A stretch of 8,316 nt of DNA, from positions 1 to 8,316 of the forward strand of contig JADJRD010000010.1 in NCBI GenBank assembly GCA_016712405.1, written 5' to 3'. The notes under the pieces were generated by a model. It saw only the letters and a list, made by a program, of their open reading frames with translations. It searched no databases and was not told where the DNA came from. This DNA is from Cellvibrio sp. (GTDB lineage Bacteria; Pseudomonadota; Gammaproteobacteria; Pseudomonadales; Cellvibrionaceae). Position numbers and translations under genes: made by a program. Of this stretch, positions 6,755 through 8,316 are shown piece after piece; within the stretch, counting starts at the first letter, position 1, and each line of letters opens with the position of its first letter.

Positions 6755-8316
6755 GACTTAGCCAAGAACAACTCGACGAAAAATTACAATTTATCCAACA
6801 CTATTTAAAGTGCAAAAAAATCCGGCAGATGGCTCGTTAATGGATGCTAACGCTAATGTCACACACAAAAATATCGCGACGCTTGAAGCAGAGATGATGA
6901 AAGATTTTTTTGTGCAGGTAAATCGTGCCCAGGTCAGCCGAAAAATTTCAGAATTATTTGGTGAGTCAATGGCGACTGAATATATTCGACAAATCGAAAA
7001 CCACGAAATTTATGTACACGATGAAACCAGTTTAAAACCCTATTGCGCATCGCTCACTATGTATCCATTTTTGTTGGATGGTTTAACCAAGTTAGGTGGG
7101 GAATCACGCGCGCCACAACATCTGGAATCCTTTGCGGTACCTTTGTCAATTTTGTGTTTGCAGTAAGCTCACAATTGCAGGCGCTATAGCAACCGTCGAA
7201 TTTTTAACCTATTTTGATTATTTTGCTAAAAAAGACTTTGGCGATAATTATCTGGTAACACACACCAAACAGATTGCCAATCATTTGCAGCACGTGGTTT
7301 ATGCCTTAAATCAACCCGCGGCAGCTCGTGGCTATCAAAGTGTTTTCTGGAATATTTCGATTTATGATCAATATTATTTTGATTCTATGTTTGGCACTTT
7401 TGTGTTTCCTGATTTCACCAAGCCAGAATGGAAAAGCGTCGAAGCATTACAAGAATTTTTCCTATCCTGGTTTAATGATGAGCGTAGCAAAACCATATTA
7501 ACCTTCCCTGTGGTGACAGTGGCTATGCTCACTGAAAAAGGCCAATGCAAAGATCAGGTATTTGCGGCTTCAATGGCTTCACACCTGGCACAGGGCAGTG
7601 CCTTTTTTATTTACCAATCCGACAATGCCGATTCACTTGCATCCTGTTGCCGTTTGCGCAATGAAATCAGCGATAACACCTTTTCTTATACCTTGGGGGC
7701 AGGTGGTGTTGCAACTGGCTCGATAAATGTCATTACGATTAATATGAATCGATTAATTCAAGACGGTCGCGATCTCTTGTCCGAGGTGAAAAAAATACAT
7801 TCATATCAAATTGCTTATCGCCGATTGATGGAGGAATATCTGGATGCGGGCATGTTGAATGTCTATTCCGCTGGTTTTATCAGTTTGGACAAAACAATTT
7901 TAACATTGGCATTAATGGCATGGTAGAGGCTGCCGAATCGCGTGGCATACGTGCAGGTAATAATGCAGATTACATCGAATTTGTTCAGCAACAATTAAAA
8001 ATTATTTACAACGCAAACAAACAAGCAAAAAAAGAAACCGACTATTTGTTTAATACTGAATTTGTGCCAGCAGAAAATCTTGGAATTAAAAATGCCAAGT
8101 GGGATAAAGCAGACGGCTATCAAGTCAATCGTGATTGTTACAATTCCTATTTTTATGTGGTCGAAGACGAAACAACAAACCCATTGGATAAATTTATTCT
8201 GCATGGTCGTGAGTTAGTGGATTATCTTGATGGCGGCTCAGCCTTGCATTTAAATCTGGACGAAGCACTGAGTACGGATGCCTATTTCTTACGCTTGTTA
8301 AACATTGCCGCTAAAA
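6748..8316 (+). CDS. nrdD: Anaerobic (class III) ribonucleoside-triphosphate reductase NrdD, 3' truncated by the window, four indels
   Basis: NrdD reduces ribonucleoside triphosphates to deoxyribonucleotides without oxygen, using a glycyl radical made by NrdG. The ATG at 6748 overlaps the nrdG stop by seven bases (ATGTTAA) and follows AGGAG at 6736-6740. Recognisable blocks are DANANVTHKNIATLEAEMM, the HEIYVHDETSLKPYC block, KLGGESRAPQHLESFCG, NQPAAARGYQSVFWNIS, DNADSLASCCRLRNEISDN and TLGAGGVATGSINVIT. Single bases are missing at 6807-6809 (A), 7131-7133 (T), 7177 (G) and 7905 (A). With these restored the frame is open to the window end, about 524 residues. The C-terminal zinc site and glycyl-radical loop lie outside. 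The N-terminus is short and shows no room for the ~100-residue ATP-cone of E. coli NrdD. Confidence 0.93.

Noticed and set aside
7995..8204. Minus-strand open frame of 69 codons at the window end
   Set aside because: It is antisense to nrdD, which reads open and conserved through this stretch once one base is restored at 7905.
1..8316. CRISPR array, tRNA or rRNA genes, or a defence system
   Set aside because: No regularly spaced repeats, no tRNA- or rRNA-like sequence and no defence-related domains were seen.

Overview
The window suggests a gammaproteobacterium. The signs are a Vibrio/Alteromonas-type class III ribonucleotide reductase pair, an FNR/Anr box, NrdR boxes, a CsrB-like RNA and a halogenase of the kind common in polysaccharide-degrading marine and soil gammaproteobacteria such as Cellvibrio relatives. 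The lineage is inferred from family resemblance only. Almost every gene is split by single-base indels, mostly a lost base in a run of identical bases. The repaired frames give full-length, motif-complete proteins, so I read the genes as intact in the organism and the sequence as indel-prone. Genuine decay cannot be excluded from one sequence.

Layout. At 1-217 (+) lies the broken 3' end of what looks like a major facilitator sugar transporter. It converges on a tryptophan-halogenase-family gene at 282-1906 (-). Upstream of the halogenase, a complete IS66-type element (1993-4657) is inserted, with 24-bp perfect terminal inverted repeats and an intact 8-bp target duplication (CAATGAAA). It carries tnpA, tnpB and tnpC on the minus strand. 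In the noncoding stretch between its left end and tnpC it has a plus-strand transcription unit that looks like a CsrB/RsmZ-type CsrA-sequestering RNA (about 2098-2263), with promoter, multiple GGA motifs and a strong terminator. Two hairpins cover the translation starts of tnpA and tnpC.

Beyond the element, 4786-6078 (-) encodes a soluble chemoreceptor-tip-like domain followed by an oxygen-binding diiron protein (ODP) domain of the metallo-beta-lactamase fold. The two parts are separated only by a seven-base A run that probably lacks one A, so this is probably one fused oxygen-sensing protein. Divergent from it is nrdG-nrdD (6274 to beyond the window end), the anaerobic ribonucleotide reductase activase and catalytic subunit. 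The shared intergenic region holds a perfect FNR/Anr box and a pair of NrdR boxes, so oxygen sensing and anaerobic DNA-precursor synthesis are probably under joint anaerobic control.

The most unusual signals are the CsrB-like RNA riding inside an insertion sequence and the probable chemoreceptor-tip/ODP fusion.
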